DNA of 64,000 bases from Actinomycetes bacterium. Lineage in GTDB: Bacteria > Actinomycetota > Actinomycetes > Propionibacteriales > Nocardioidaceae. Location: the NCBI GenBank assembly GCA_023460975.1, contig JAEWOG010000098.1:39802-103801 (forward strand), read 5' to 3'. Under the pieces are notes generated by a model that worked only from the letters and a program-made list of their open reading frames with translations, made no database searches and had not been told where the DNA came from. Positions within the stretch are counted from its first letter, which is position 1, and each line of letters starts with the position of its first letter. Below are positions 7,202 through 14,301 of the stretch, piece after piece. The position numbers and the translations under genes are program-made.

Positions 7202-9238
7202 ATGATGAACGAGCACAACGCCCCCGCCGGACGTCATACGGACGGCGCAACCGCTTCGGCCGATCGTATGACGTCCGAGATCTCCCGCCTGCTCGTCGCC
7301 AACCGCGGCGAGATCGCCCGCCGCGTCTTTGCCACGGCCCGCCGTCTCGGCATCGAGACCGTCGCGGTCCACTCCGACGCCGACGCCGACCTGCCGTTCG
7401 TGGCCGAGGCCGACCTGGCCGTACGCCTGCCGGGCAACACGCCCGCCGAGACGTACCTGCGCGCCGACCTCGTCATCGACGCCGCACGCCGCACCGGCGC
7501 GGACGCGATCCACCCCGGCTACGGCTTCCTGTCCGAGAACGCCGACTTCGCCGCCGCGGTCGAGGCCGCCGGTCTGGTGTGGGTGGGGCCGACGGCCGAG
7601 TCCATCGTCGCGATGGGTTCCAAGGTCGGGTCCAAGGAACTGATGCGCGCCGCCGGCGTGCCCGTCCTGGAGGCACCCGCCTCCCCGACCCCGGCGGACC
7701 TTCCCCTGCTGGTCAAGGCGTCGATGGGCGGCGGTGGCCGTGGCATGCGCATCGTCCGCGACCTCGCGGCGCTCGAGGGCGAGATCGCGCTCGCCTCGGC
7801 CGAGGCAGCCTCGGCGTTCGGCGACGGCACCGTGTTCGTGGAGCCGTACGTCGAGGCTGGACGGCACCTCGAGGTCCAGGTCGTCGGTGACGGCCACGGC
7901 GAGGTGCTGGTGTTCGGCGAGCGCGACTGCACCGTGCAGCGTCGCCACCAGAAGGTCGTCGAGGAGGCCCCGGCCCCACAGCTTCCGGCCCACGTCGCCA
8001 AGGAGTTGCACGAGGCTGCCCGTCGGGCCGCCGCCGCCATCGACTACCGCGGGGCGGGCACGGTCGAGTTCCTCTACGACCCCGCCGCCGAACGCTTCTT
8101 CTTCCTGGAGATGAACACCCGCCTCCAGGTGGAGCACCCGGTCACCGAGCTCGTCCACGGCGTCGACCTGGTCGAGCTCCAGCTGGCCGTGGCCCAGGGC
8201 GAGGCGGCCGACGCGTTCGCCGCCCTCCAGGCCTCGCCGCCGGCCGTCACCGGGCACGCGATCGAGGTCCGCGTGTACGCCGAGGACTCCACCTGGACGC
8301 CGCAGTCGGGGCGCCTGGTCACCCTCGAGGTCGACGCCGAGGCGGAGTTCGGGCCGCTGTCGCGCGGGGGGATCCGCCTCGACTCCGGTTTCGCCTCGGG
8401 CAACGAGGTCGGCACCCACTACGACGCCATGCTGGCCAAGGTCATCTCCTGGGCCCCGACCCGCGCCCAGGCGGTCCGCCAACTGGTCTCCGCGCTGCGC
8501 CGGGCCCGCATCCACGGGCTGCGGGTCAACCGCGACCAGCTGATTGAGATCCTCACCGACCCGGCATTCGCGGCGATGGAGGTGACGACATCGTGGCTGG
8601 AGACCCGCGAGAGCGCGGCTCCTGAGCCGGTCACGGGTTCCACCCCCGCCGCAGTGGCCGCGGCGTTGCTGCTGGCTGCCGACGCGGCGTCGCGCCGTAC
8701 GGTCCAGCGCGGTGTCCCCGCAGCGTGGCGCAACGTCGTCTCCCAGCCGCAGCGGACCACGCTGATCCCGCAGGGGCGGGACGAGGAGGTCGTGGTCGAG
8801 TGGCTCGGCACCCGGAGCGGGTTCGCCGTCGACGGGTTCGAGGTCCTCGCGGCCACGCCCACGTCGGTGCGCCTGTCCGTCGACGGGGTGACGCGTACGT
8901 ACGCCGGTCGCCTCGTCGAGCGCCGCCCCGGCGGTGCCCGCGAGGTCTTCCTGGACGGCCCCGAGGGAGCCTCGTCGTGGCTCAACCCGCCTCGCTTCAC
9001 CGATCCGGCCGACCAGGTCGTCGCCGGTTCGCTGCTGGCGCCCATGCCCGGCAGCGTGATCAGCGTGGCCGTCGCCGAGGGCGAGGAGGTCGCCGCAGGC
9101 CAACTGCTGCTGGTGATGGAGGCCATGAAGATGCAGCACACCATCTCGGCGCCCACCGACGGTGTCGTTTCCCAGTTGACCGTCGCCCCCGGCACGCAGG
9201 TCGCGGCCGGGCAGGTTCTCGCCGTCGTCGAGCAATGA
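7202..9238 (+). CDS. Acyl-CoA carboxylase alpha subunit (biotin carboxylase plus biotin carrier)
   Basis: A 678-residue ATP-dependent biotin carboxylase fused to its carrier domain. RLLVANRGEIARRVF opens the biotin carboxylase N domain. KASMGGGGRGMRIV is the glycine-rich ATP loop, with FFLEMNTRLQVEHPVTE in the catalytic part. The C-terminal EAMKMQHTI holds the biotinylated lysine (about Lys643). GAGGAG at 7193-7198 supports ATG 7202 or 7205. ATG 7268, at the first conserved residues, has no ribosome site. The choice adds about 22 residues encoding a family A palindrome. It partners with the beta subunit at 5420. Confidence 0.92.
   Translation: MMNEHNAPAGRHTDGATASADRMTSEISRLLVANRGEIARRVFATARRLGIETVAVHSDADADLPFVAEADLAVRLPGNTPAETYLRADLVIDAARRTGADAIHPGYGFLSENADFAAAVEAAGLVWVGPTAESIVAMGSKVGSKELMRAAGVPVLEAPASPTPADLPLLVKASMGGGGRGMRIVRDLAALEGEIALASAEAASAFGDGTVFVEPYVEAGRHLEVQVVGDGHGEVLVFGERDCTVQRRHQKVVEEAPAPQLPAHVAKELHEAARRAAAAIDYRGAGTVEFLYDPAAERFFFLEMNTRLQVEHPVTELVHGVDLVELQLAVAQGEAADAFAALQASPPAVTGHAIEVRVYAEDSTWTPQSGRLVTLEVDAEAEFGPLSRGGIRLDSGFASGNEVGTHYDAMLAKVISWAPTRAQAVRQLVSALRRARIHGLRVNRDQLIEILTDPAFAAMEVTTSWLETRESAAPEPVTGSTPAAVAAALLLAADAASRRTVQRGVPAAWRNVVSQPQRTTLIPQGRDEEVVVEWLGTRSGFAVDGFEVLAATPTSVRLSVDGVTRTYAGRLVERRPGGAREVFLDGPEGASSWLNPPRFTDPADQVVAGSLLAPMPGSVISVAVAEGEEVAAGQLLLVMEAMKMQHTISAPTDGVVSQLTVAPGTQVAAGQVLAVVEQ
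7231..7273. repeat. Family A palindrome inside the 5' coding region of the carboxylase alpha gene
   Basis: CGTCATACGG and CGTATGACG arms face each other over about 24 bases of GC-rich spacer. The element is read in frame (RHTDGATASADRMTS) just before the conserved start of the biotin carboxylase domain. Its core matches the array repeats at 10-235 and 32.0-32.4 kb. Confidence 0.7.
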
Positions 9239-9246
9239 GGAGTCCC

Positions 9247-10416
9247 ATGAGCCAGATCCCCTTCACCGAGTCCATCGAGCGCACCGAGCTGCGCAAGGCG
9301 GTCTTTGCGCTGGCCAGCAAGTACGGCCACACCTACATCGCCGAGAAGGCGCGCACCGGCGGCAAGGTCACCGAGCTGTGGTCCGACATGGGCAAGCACG
9401 GCTTCCTGGGCGTCAACATCGCTGAGGAGTACGGCGGCGGTGGCGGCGGCATCGGCGACCTCGCTGCCGTGCTGGAGGAGGCGGCGGCTGCGGGTGCCCC
9501 GATGCTGATGATGGTCGTCTCGCAGGCCATCTGCGGTTCGGTCATCGGCCGCTTCGGCACCGAGGAGCAGAAGAAGCGTTGGCTGCCCGGCATCGCCTCG
9601 GGCGACTACACGATGGCCTTCGCGATCACCGAGGCCGACGCGGGGTCGAACTCGCACAACATCACCACCACCGCGACCCGCGACGGTGACGAGTGGGTGC
9701 TGAAGGGCCAGAAGACGTTCATCTCGGGTGTCGACGAGGCCGACGGCATCCTCGTGGTCGGTCGTACTGCCGACGCCAAGTCGGGCAAGCTCAAGCCCTG
9801 CCTGTTCGTGGTGCCCACCGACGCGAAGGGTCTGGAGAAGCAGGTCATCGAGATGACCTTCGACGCCCCCGAGAAGCAGTGGACGCTGTTCCTCGACGAC
9901 GTACGCCTGCCCGCCGACTCGCTCGTGGGCGACGAGGACGCTGGCCTCCTGCAGCTGTTCGCGGGGCTCAACCCCGAGCGCATCATGGGCGCGGCGTACT
10001 CCAACGGCATGTCCCGCTTCGCGCTCGCCAAGGCGGTCGAGTACGCCACGACCCGCACCGTCTGGAAGGACGCCGCGATCGGCTCCCACCAGGCCATCGC
10101 GCACCCGCTGGCGAAGGTCAAGATCGAGCTGGAGCAGTCCAAGCTGCTCCAGCAGAAGGCGGCAGCGCTGTACGACGCAGGCGACGACATGGGGGCCGGC
10201 GAGTACGCGAACATGGCGAAGTACGCGGCCGGCGAGGTGGCCTGCAACTCGACCGACGTGGCCGTCCACACCCACGGCGGCTCCGGCCTGACCGCCGAGC
10301 TGGGGCTGGCCAACATGCTGGTCGCCGCCCGGCTGGGCCGGATCGCGCCGGTGAGCCGGGAGATGATCCTCAACTTTGTCGCCATGCACTCGTTGGGGCT
10401 GCCCAAGTCGTACTGA
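9247..10416 (+). CDS. Acyl-CoA dehydrogenase (second copy)
   Basis: A 389-residue acyl-CoA dehydrogenase. Signatures are ITEADAGSNSHNI near residue 126, GQKTFISGVDEADG, and SLVGDEDAGLLQLFAGLNPERIMGAA. The C-terminal part reads HTHGGSGLTAELGLANMLVAARLGRIAPVSREMILNF. The ATG follows a GAGGAG site and lies 8 bases after the alpha subunit stop; the frame is open far upstream but that would be antiparallel coding overlap. It is only distantly like the first copy, so the two probably act on different chain positions or substrates. It closes the operon; a perfect palindrome follows. Confidence 0.92.
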   Translation: MSQIPFTESIERTELRKAVFALASKYGHTYIAEKARTGGKVTELWSDMGKHGFLGVNIAEEYGGGGGGIGDLAAVLEEAAAAGAPMLMMVVSQAICGSVIGRFGTEEQKKRWLPGIASGDYTMAFAITEADAGSNSHNITTTATRDGDEWVLKGQKTFISGVDEADGILVVGRTADAKSGKLKPCLFVVPTDAKGLEKQVIEMTFDAPEKQWTLFLDDVRLPADSLVGDEDAGLLQLFAGLNPERIMGAAYSNGMSRFALAKAVEYATTRTVWKDAAIGSHQAIAHPLAKVKIELEQSKLLQQKAAALYDAGDDMGAGEYANMAKYAAGEVACNSTDVAVHTHGGSGLTAELGLANMLVAARLGRIAPVSREMILNFVAMHSLGLPKSY

Positions 10417-10430
10417 CTCCCTTGAGGCGT

Positions 10431-10460
10431 CAGGTTCCCCCGCATATGCGGGGGAACCTG
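10431..10460. terminator. Perfect 30-bp palindrome after the carboxylase operon
   Basis: Two 15-base arms, CAGGTTCCCCCGCAT and its exact complement, abut with no loop, 15 bases after the acyl-CoA dehydrogenase stop. It can form a strong GC hairpin (in practice with a 4-base AT loop). No T-run follows, so it would be an unusual intrinsic terminator or a 3' stabilising hairpin. The arm resembles some type I-E CRISPR repeats, but there is one copy only and no spacer array. Confidence 0.55.
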
Positions 10461-10527
10461 AACATCTCGGGGCGTGCAAACCCCCAGAAGTTCAGGACTC
10501 GCCCACGAGGTCCGGCGCCGGATCCGC

Positions 10528-10573
10528 GTACGTCATGCGTTCGGCGCACCCGCTGCCGCCGACGGTATGACGT
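10528..10573. repeat. Family A related hairpin before the ABC-F gene
   Basis: ACGTCATGCGTTCGGCG faces CGCCGACGGTATGACGT, an imperfect inverted repeat of the same type as the perfect copy at 55667. It ends about 24 bases before the ABC-F GTG, in the gap between two plus-strand genes. It may terminate the carboxylase operon transcript. Confidence 0.6.
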
Positions 10574-10596
10574 CCCGCCGGGCTTAGGGTGACCCC

Positions 10597-12234
10597 GTGA
10601 GTGGGACCCTCGTCGCGAAGGATCTGGCCGGGGGACACGGCCACCGCACCCTGTTCGAGGGCCTCGACCTGACCGTCGCCCCCGGGGACGTCGTGGGCGT
10701 CGTCGGCGCCAACGGGGCCGGGAAGTCGACGCTGTTGCGCATCCTGGCGGGCCGCACGGAGCCCCTGGCCGGGTCGGTGTCGCTGGCGCCCTCGGACGCC
10801 TTCGTCGGCTGGCTGCCCCAGGAGCACGAGCGCATCGAGGGCGAGACGGTCGCGGGCTACATCGCGCGGCGTACGGGCTGCGCCGGCGCGACGGAGGCGA
10901 TGGAGCGTACGGCCGCGGACCTCGGCTCCGACGTGCCCGGGGCCGACGACGCGTACGCGCTCGCGTTCGACCGGTGGATGGCCTCAGGCGCCGCAGACCT
11001 GGAGGACCGGCTGCCCGCCCAACTGGCCGACCTTGGCCTCGACGTGGGCCCCGATGCCCTGATGACGGACCTGTCCGGTGGCCAGGCGGCGCGGGTCGCG
11101 TTGGCCGCGCTGCTGCTGAGCCGCTTCGACGTCGTGCTGCTCGACGAGCCGACCAACGACCTCGACCTCGACGGTCTGGAGCGTCTTGAGGAGTTCGTGG
11201 GCGGGCTGCGGGCGGGGGTCGTCCTCGTCTCGCACGACCGCGAGTTCCTCTCTCGTTGCGTGACGCGGATGGTCGAGCTCGATCTCGCGCAGAACGAGAT
11301 CACCGTCTTCGACGGTGGCTACGAGGAGTTCCTGGCCGAGCGCGCGACGGCGAAGCGGCACGCGCGGGAGGCGTACGAGGAGTTCGCCGACAAGAAGGCC
11401 GACCTCGTCTCCCGCGCCCGCACCCAGCGCGAATGGAGCTCCCAGGGCGTGCGCAACGCGATGCGCAAGAGCCCCGACAACGACAAGGTCCGCCGCCGCG
11501 CCCAGAGTGAGTCGAGCGAGAAGCAGGCCCAGAAGGTACGCCAGATGGAGTCGCGCATCGCGCGGCTCGAGGAGGTCGCGGAGCCCCGCAAGGAGTGGGT
11601 GCTGCAGTTCTCGATCGCACCGGCCCCGCGAGGCTCGTCGGTCGTGGCGACGTTGGACGGTGCGCAGGTGACGCGGGGCGACTTCACCCTGGGGCCGGTG
11701 TCGCTGCAGGTGAGCGCGGGGGACCGCATCGGCATCACCGGCCCCAACGGTGCCGGCAAGTCGACCCTGCTCGCCCTGCTGCTGGGCGACATCGCGCCCG
11801 ATGCGGGTCGCGTGTCCTTGGGTGCGAGCGTCGAGGTCGGCCGGGTCGACCAGGCTCGGACCGGGCTGGACGACGCGCTGCCTCTGGGCGCCGCCTTCGA
11901 GGCGGTGGTGCCCGACATGGCACCGGCCGACGTACGGACCCTGCTGGCCAAGTTCGGCCTCAAGGCCGACCAGGTCGCCAGCCCCGTGGGACGCCTCTCG
12001 GGCGGCGAACGCACCCGCGCTGCGATGGCTCTGCTGCAGGCGCGCGGCGTCAACCTGCTGGTCCTGGACGAGCCGACCAACCACCTCGACCTGCCAGCCA
12101 TCGAGCAGTGGGAGCAGGCGTTGGCGTCGTACGAAGGCACGCTGCTCCTCGTCTCCCACGATCGCCGACTTCTCGAGTCCGTACGCCTGGACCAGCGCTG
12201 GCACGTCGTGCAGGGCACTCTCACCAAGAGCTGA
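10597..12234 (+). CDS. ABC-F family ribosome-associated ATPase
   Basis: A 545-residue soluble protein with two ABC domains and no membrane part. Domain 1 has GANGAGKST (about residue 42) and LSGGQAARVALAALLL followed by LLDEPTNDLD. Domain 2 has GPNGAGKST (about 384), LSGGERTRAAMALL and LDEPTNHLD. The charged linker, about residues 245-330 (EAYEEFADKKADLVSRARTQ to RIARLEEV), is the P-site tRNA interaction motif region of ABC-F proteins. Such proteins bind the ribosomal E site; several actinomycete members give resistance to ribosome antibiotics. Whether this one does cannot be read from sequence. GTG start at 10597. Confidence 0.9.
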   Translation: MSGTLVAKDLAGGHGHRTLFEGLDLTVAPGDVVGVVGANGAGKSTLLRILAGRTEPLAGSVSLAPSDAFVGWLPQEHERIEGETVAGYIARRTGCAGATEAMERTAADLGSDVPGADDAYALAFDRWMASGAADLEDRLPAQLADLGLDVGPDALMTDLSGGQAARVALAALLLSRFDVVLLDEPTNDLDLDGLERLEEFVGGLRAGVVLVSHDREFLSRCVTRMVELDLAQNEITVFDGGYEEFLAERATAKRHAREAYEEFADKKADLVSRARTQREWSSQGVRNAMRKSPDNDKVRRRAQSESSEKQAQKVRQMESRIARLEEVAEPRKEWVLQFSIAPAPRGSSVVATLDGAQVTRGDFTLGPVSLQVSAGDRIGITGPNGAGKSTLLALLLGDIAPDAGRVSLGASVEVGRVDQARTGLDDALPLGAAFEAVVPDMAPADVRTLLAKFGLKADQVASPVGRLSGGERTRAAMALLQARGVNLLVLDEPTNHLDLPAIEQWEQALASYEGTLLLVSHDRRLLESVRLDQRWHVVQGTLTKS

Positions 12235-12322
12235 TCGGCCCGACCGGGATGTCGGGGGCGTGGTCGTGGGTCGGAACTGGTTGAATCCTCGTGCCGTGTC
12301 CTGATCCGGAAGGAACCCATCC

Positions 12323-12838
12323 ATGCGCGCTCTGTCCGCCGCTGCTGTCCTCACCCTCGCCCTGACGTTGTCCGCCTGCGGCGGCGACGACGAAGGCGGC
12401 ACGAAGTTGGCGGAGAAGGTCCTGGAGTCCCAGGACGGCGTCAAGGACGTCGACATCGACGACGACTCGTACACGGTGGAGACCGACGAGGGCACGATCT
12501 CGGCGGGCAGTGGCACCGAGATCCCGGACGGGTTCCCCGAGGACGTGCCGCTGCCGTCGTCCGACTACACGATCGCGTCCGCAGTCGAGCAGGGCGAGGA
12601 GATCGCGCTGATGCTCACGGCGACCGACGGGTTCGACTTCGACGCCGAGAAGGCCTCGATGGAGTCCGAGCTGACGGACGCCGGCTACAGCATCGACGAG
12701 CAGTCGCGCACCAGCGCCAGCGGGATGGAGATGTTCTCGATCATCGCCAGCGCCGACGGTCTGCAGGTCAGCATCACCGCTGTGGGTGATGGCGAGGAGA
12801 TCAACCTGATGTACGCGGTGTCGCCCTCCGCCTCCTGA
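12323..12838 (+). CDS. Small secreted lipoprotein, function unknown
   Basis: 171 residues. The first 20 form a lipoprotein signal with lipobox LSAC, so Cys19 would be lipidated and anchored outside the membrane. The mature part begins GGDDEGG and is strongly acidic, with SQDGVKDVDIDDDSYTVETDEGTISAG and a later IPDGFPEDVPLPSSDYTIASA segment seen in other actinobacterial lipoproteins. A good GGAAGGAA ribosome site precedes the ATG. It is transcribed alone between ABC-F and a convergent DUF3054 gene. No enzymatic motif is visible. Confidence 0.8.
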   Translation: MRALSAAAVLTLALTLSACGGDDEGGTKLAEKVLESQDGVKDVDIDDDSYTVETDEGTISAGSGTEIPDGFPEDVPLPSSDYTIASAVEQGEEIALMLTATDGFDFDAEKASMESELTDAGYSIDEQSRTSASGMEMFSIIASADGLQVSITAVGDGEEINLMYAVSPSAS

Positions 12839-12862
12839 CCCGCTGCCACCCTCTGACCCGCT

Positions 12863-12910
12863 GGGACGTCATGGCCGGTGGTCGCCGGGACGACCACGTG
12901 CCATGACGTC
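12863..12910. terminator. Large hairpin between convergent genes (family A related)
   Basis: Outer arms GACGTCATGGC and GCCATGACGTC, with inner arms GTGGTCG and CGACCAC, make a long nearly perfect hairpin. It lies between the lipoprotein stop and the convergent DUF3054 stop, where a bidirectional terminator is expected. The outer arms share the ACGTCAT start of family A. No T-run is present on either side. Confidence 0.55.
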
Positions 12911-12928
12911 GTGCAGTGCGTACGGGGG

Positions 12929-13327
12929 TCAGCGCCGCAGCAGCGCGGCCAACGCCCGCCACCCCAGCAGGGTGGCGGCGTTGAAGGCCGTCGCCACGAT
13001 GACGAAGGCGAGGGCCGTGCCGTCCCCGGCGACCTGACGCAGCACCATGCCGCCCACCACGGTGGCCAGCCACACCAGGACCCCGGACGACAGCGAGCTC
13101 GCCGTACGCTTGCGGGCCTGCAGCGCCGCGTGGGTCAGGAAGAGCGCCGCGAGGAACGGCCAGGCGGTCGACGCGGTGCCGGCGAGGGTGAGCTCGTCCG
13201 CGTGGGTTGCGTAGCCGATGGCCGCGAAGACCACCACGCAGACCGCGTCGATCACCATCGCGCCCGTCCCTGCGGGCACTCCCCGCGTCGGGGCGGTGGA
13301 GTTCGTCGTGTCGCTGCTCGTCGTCAT
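12929..13327 (-). CDS. DUF3054 family membrane protein
   Basis: 132 residues with about four hydrophobic helices: AMVIDAVCVVVFAAIGY, WPFLAALFLTHAAL, SGVLVWLATVVGGMVLRQV and ALAFVIVATAFNAATLLGW. The pattern and length match DUF3054, integral membrane proteins of unknown role widespread in actinobacteria. The start at 13327 (MTTSSDTT) leaves 34 bases to the divergent PPOX gene, which probably shares its promoter region. A longer upstream frame would overlap that gene and is rejected. Confidence 0.8.
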   Translation of the reverse strand: MTTSSDTTNSTAPTRGVPAGTGAMVIDAVCVVVFAAIGYATHADELTLAGTASTAWPFLAALFLTHAALQARKRTASSLSSGVLVWLATVVGGMVLRQVAGDGTALAFVIVATAFNAATLLGWRALAALLRR

Positions 13328-13361
13328 GGTCCGATTGTCCCCCGGACGGCACAATGCGGCC

Positions 13362-13787
13362 ATGAGCCACTTCCGACCCGGGTGGGACGCCCTGCCCAGC
13401 AAGCTGCGCGCCTTCCACGACGAGTACCACCTGGCGTCCCTGACCACGCTGCGCCCGGACTCTCGCCCGCACGCGGTCCCGGTGGGCGTCACGCTGGACC
13501 CCGAGCGGGGGTGCGCGTGGGTGATCACGATGCGCGGGAGCCGCAAGGTGGCGCACGTGAACGCTACCGCGGGGGGAGCACCCGTGGTGCTCTGCCAGGT
13601 CGATGGGCCGCGGTGGGCGAGCATTGAGGGCCGCGCGAGCGTCGTCGAGGACGCCGAGTCGGTCGCGCGGGCGATGAGTCTGTACGCGGCCCGCTACGGC
13701 CGGGAGCCAGCGCCGAACCCGGAGCGGGTCGCCCTGCGGATCGAGGTCGACGTGATCCTCCACGGTCCGCTGCTCGACGAGGACTGA
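13362..13787 (+). CDS. PPOX-class (split beta-barrel) F420- or flavin-dependent oxidoreductase
   Basis: 141 residues of the pyridoxamine-phosphate-oxidase-like split barrel fold. LASLTTLRPDSRPHAVPVGVTLD is the typical first beta hairpin (about residues 27-49). WVITMRGSRKVAHVN follows, with the K/R expected to contact cofactor phosphate. WASIEGRASVVEDAESVARA lies in the second half. In actinobacteria many members use F420 or bind heme or flavin; cofactor and substrate here are unknown. ATG 13362 gives the standard N-terminus, and the larger open frame would overlap the divergent gene. Confidence 0.82.
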   Translation: MSHFRPGWDALPSKLRAFHDEYHLASLTTLRPDSRPHAVPVGVTLDPERGCAWVITMRGSRKVAHVNATAGGAPVVLCQVDGPRWASIEGRASVVEDAESVARAMSLYAARYGREPAPNPERVALRIEVDVILHGPLLDED

Positions 13788-13818
13788 TCCTGTCGGTGCC
13801 CAGTGGCAGGCTGGGCAT

Positions 13819-14199
13819 GTGGCGAAGAAGATCCCCCGGCCGACGGTCCCGCACGCGTGGGTGGCACGCATCTCCCAGACGTTGGGTCAGTTGCCGGAGG
13901 TCGTGGAGGAGTCGGCGTGGGTCGGCACTCGCTGGCGGGTGCGGGGCGCGACGATCGCCCACGTGTTCGGCGGCGAGGACCAGTTGTTCCGCATCACCTT
14001 CCGCGGTGACGGTGACGAGGTGGCGGCGTTCGCCCATCTGGGCGAGCCCTATTTCAAGGTCGCCTGGGGGGACAACGTCATCGGGCTGCTCCTCGACGAG
14101 CACACCGACTGGGGCGAGGTGGCGGAGTTGCTCACCGACTCGTACTGCCTCCAGGCGCCGCAGTCGCTGGCTGAGCAGGTGGCCCGCCCGTCCCTGTGA
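13819..14199 (+). CDS. MmcQ/YjbR-family protein
   Basis: 126 residues with the YjbR/CyaY-like fold pattern: a basic N-terminus, PEVVEESAWVGTRWRVRGATIAHVFGGEDQLFRITFR in the centre, and a C-terminal helix region ending WGEVAELLTDSYCLQAPQSL. The family is described as DNA-binding-like by fold, but no cellular role is firmly known. GTG start at 13819, 31 bases after the PPOX stop on the same strand, so possibly cotranscribed with it. Confidence 0.75.
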   Translation: MAKKIPRPTVPHAWVARISQTLGQLPEVVEESAWVGTRWRVRGATIAHVFGGEDQLFRITFRGDGDEVAAFAHLGEPYFKVAWGDNVIGLLLDEHTDWGEVAELLTDSYCLQAPQSLAEQVARPSL

Positions 14200-14301
14200 C
14201 CCGGCCGCCCGCGGGCTCGAGCCCGTCGGTGATGAGCCAACGGCGTACGCGGGTGTCTAGGCTCTGGGGGTCGCGGCCAGCATGACGGGGGAGACGAAGG
14301 C

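Noticed and set aside
7118..9235. 705-codon open frame antisense to the biotin carboxylase gene
   Set aside because: The plus-strand frame has clear family motifs. The antisense frame has no recognisable domain and is the usual by-product of high-GC codon usage. Many similar long antisense frames were ignored.
10431..10460. Palindrome as a type I-E CRISPR repeat
   Set aside because: A single copy without spacers or cas genes.
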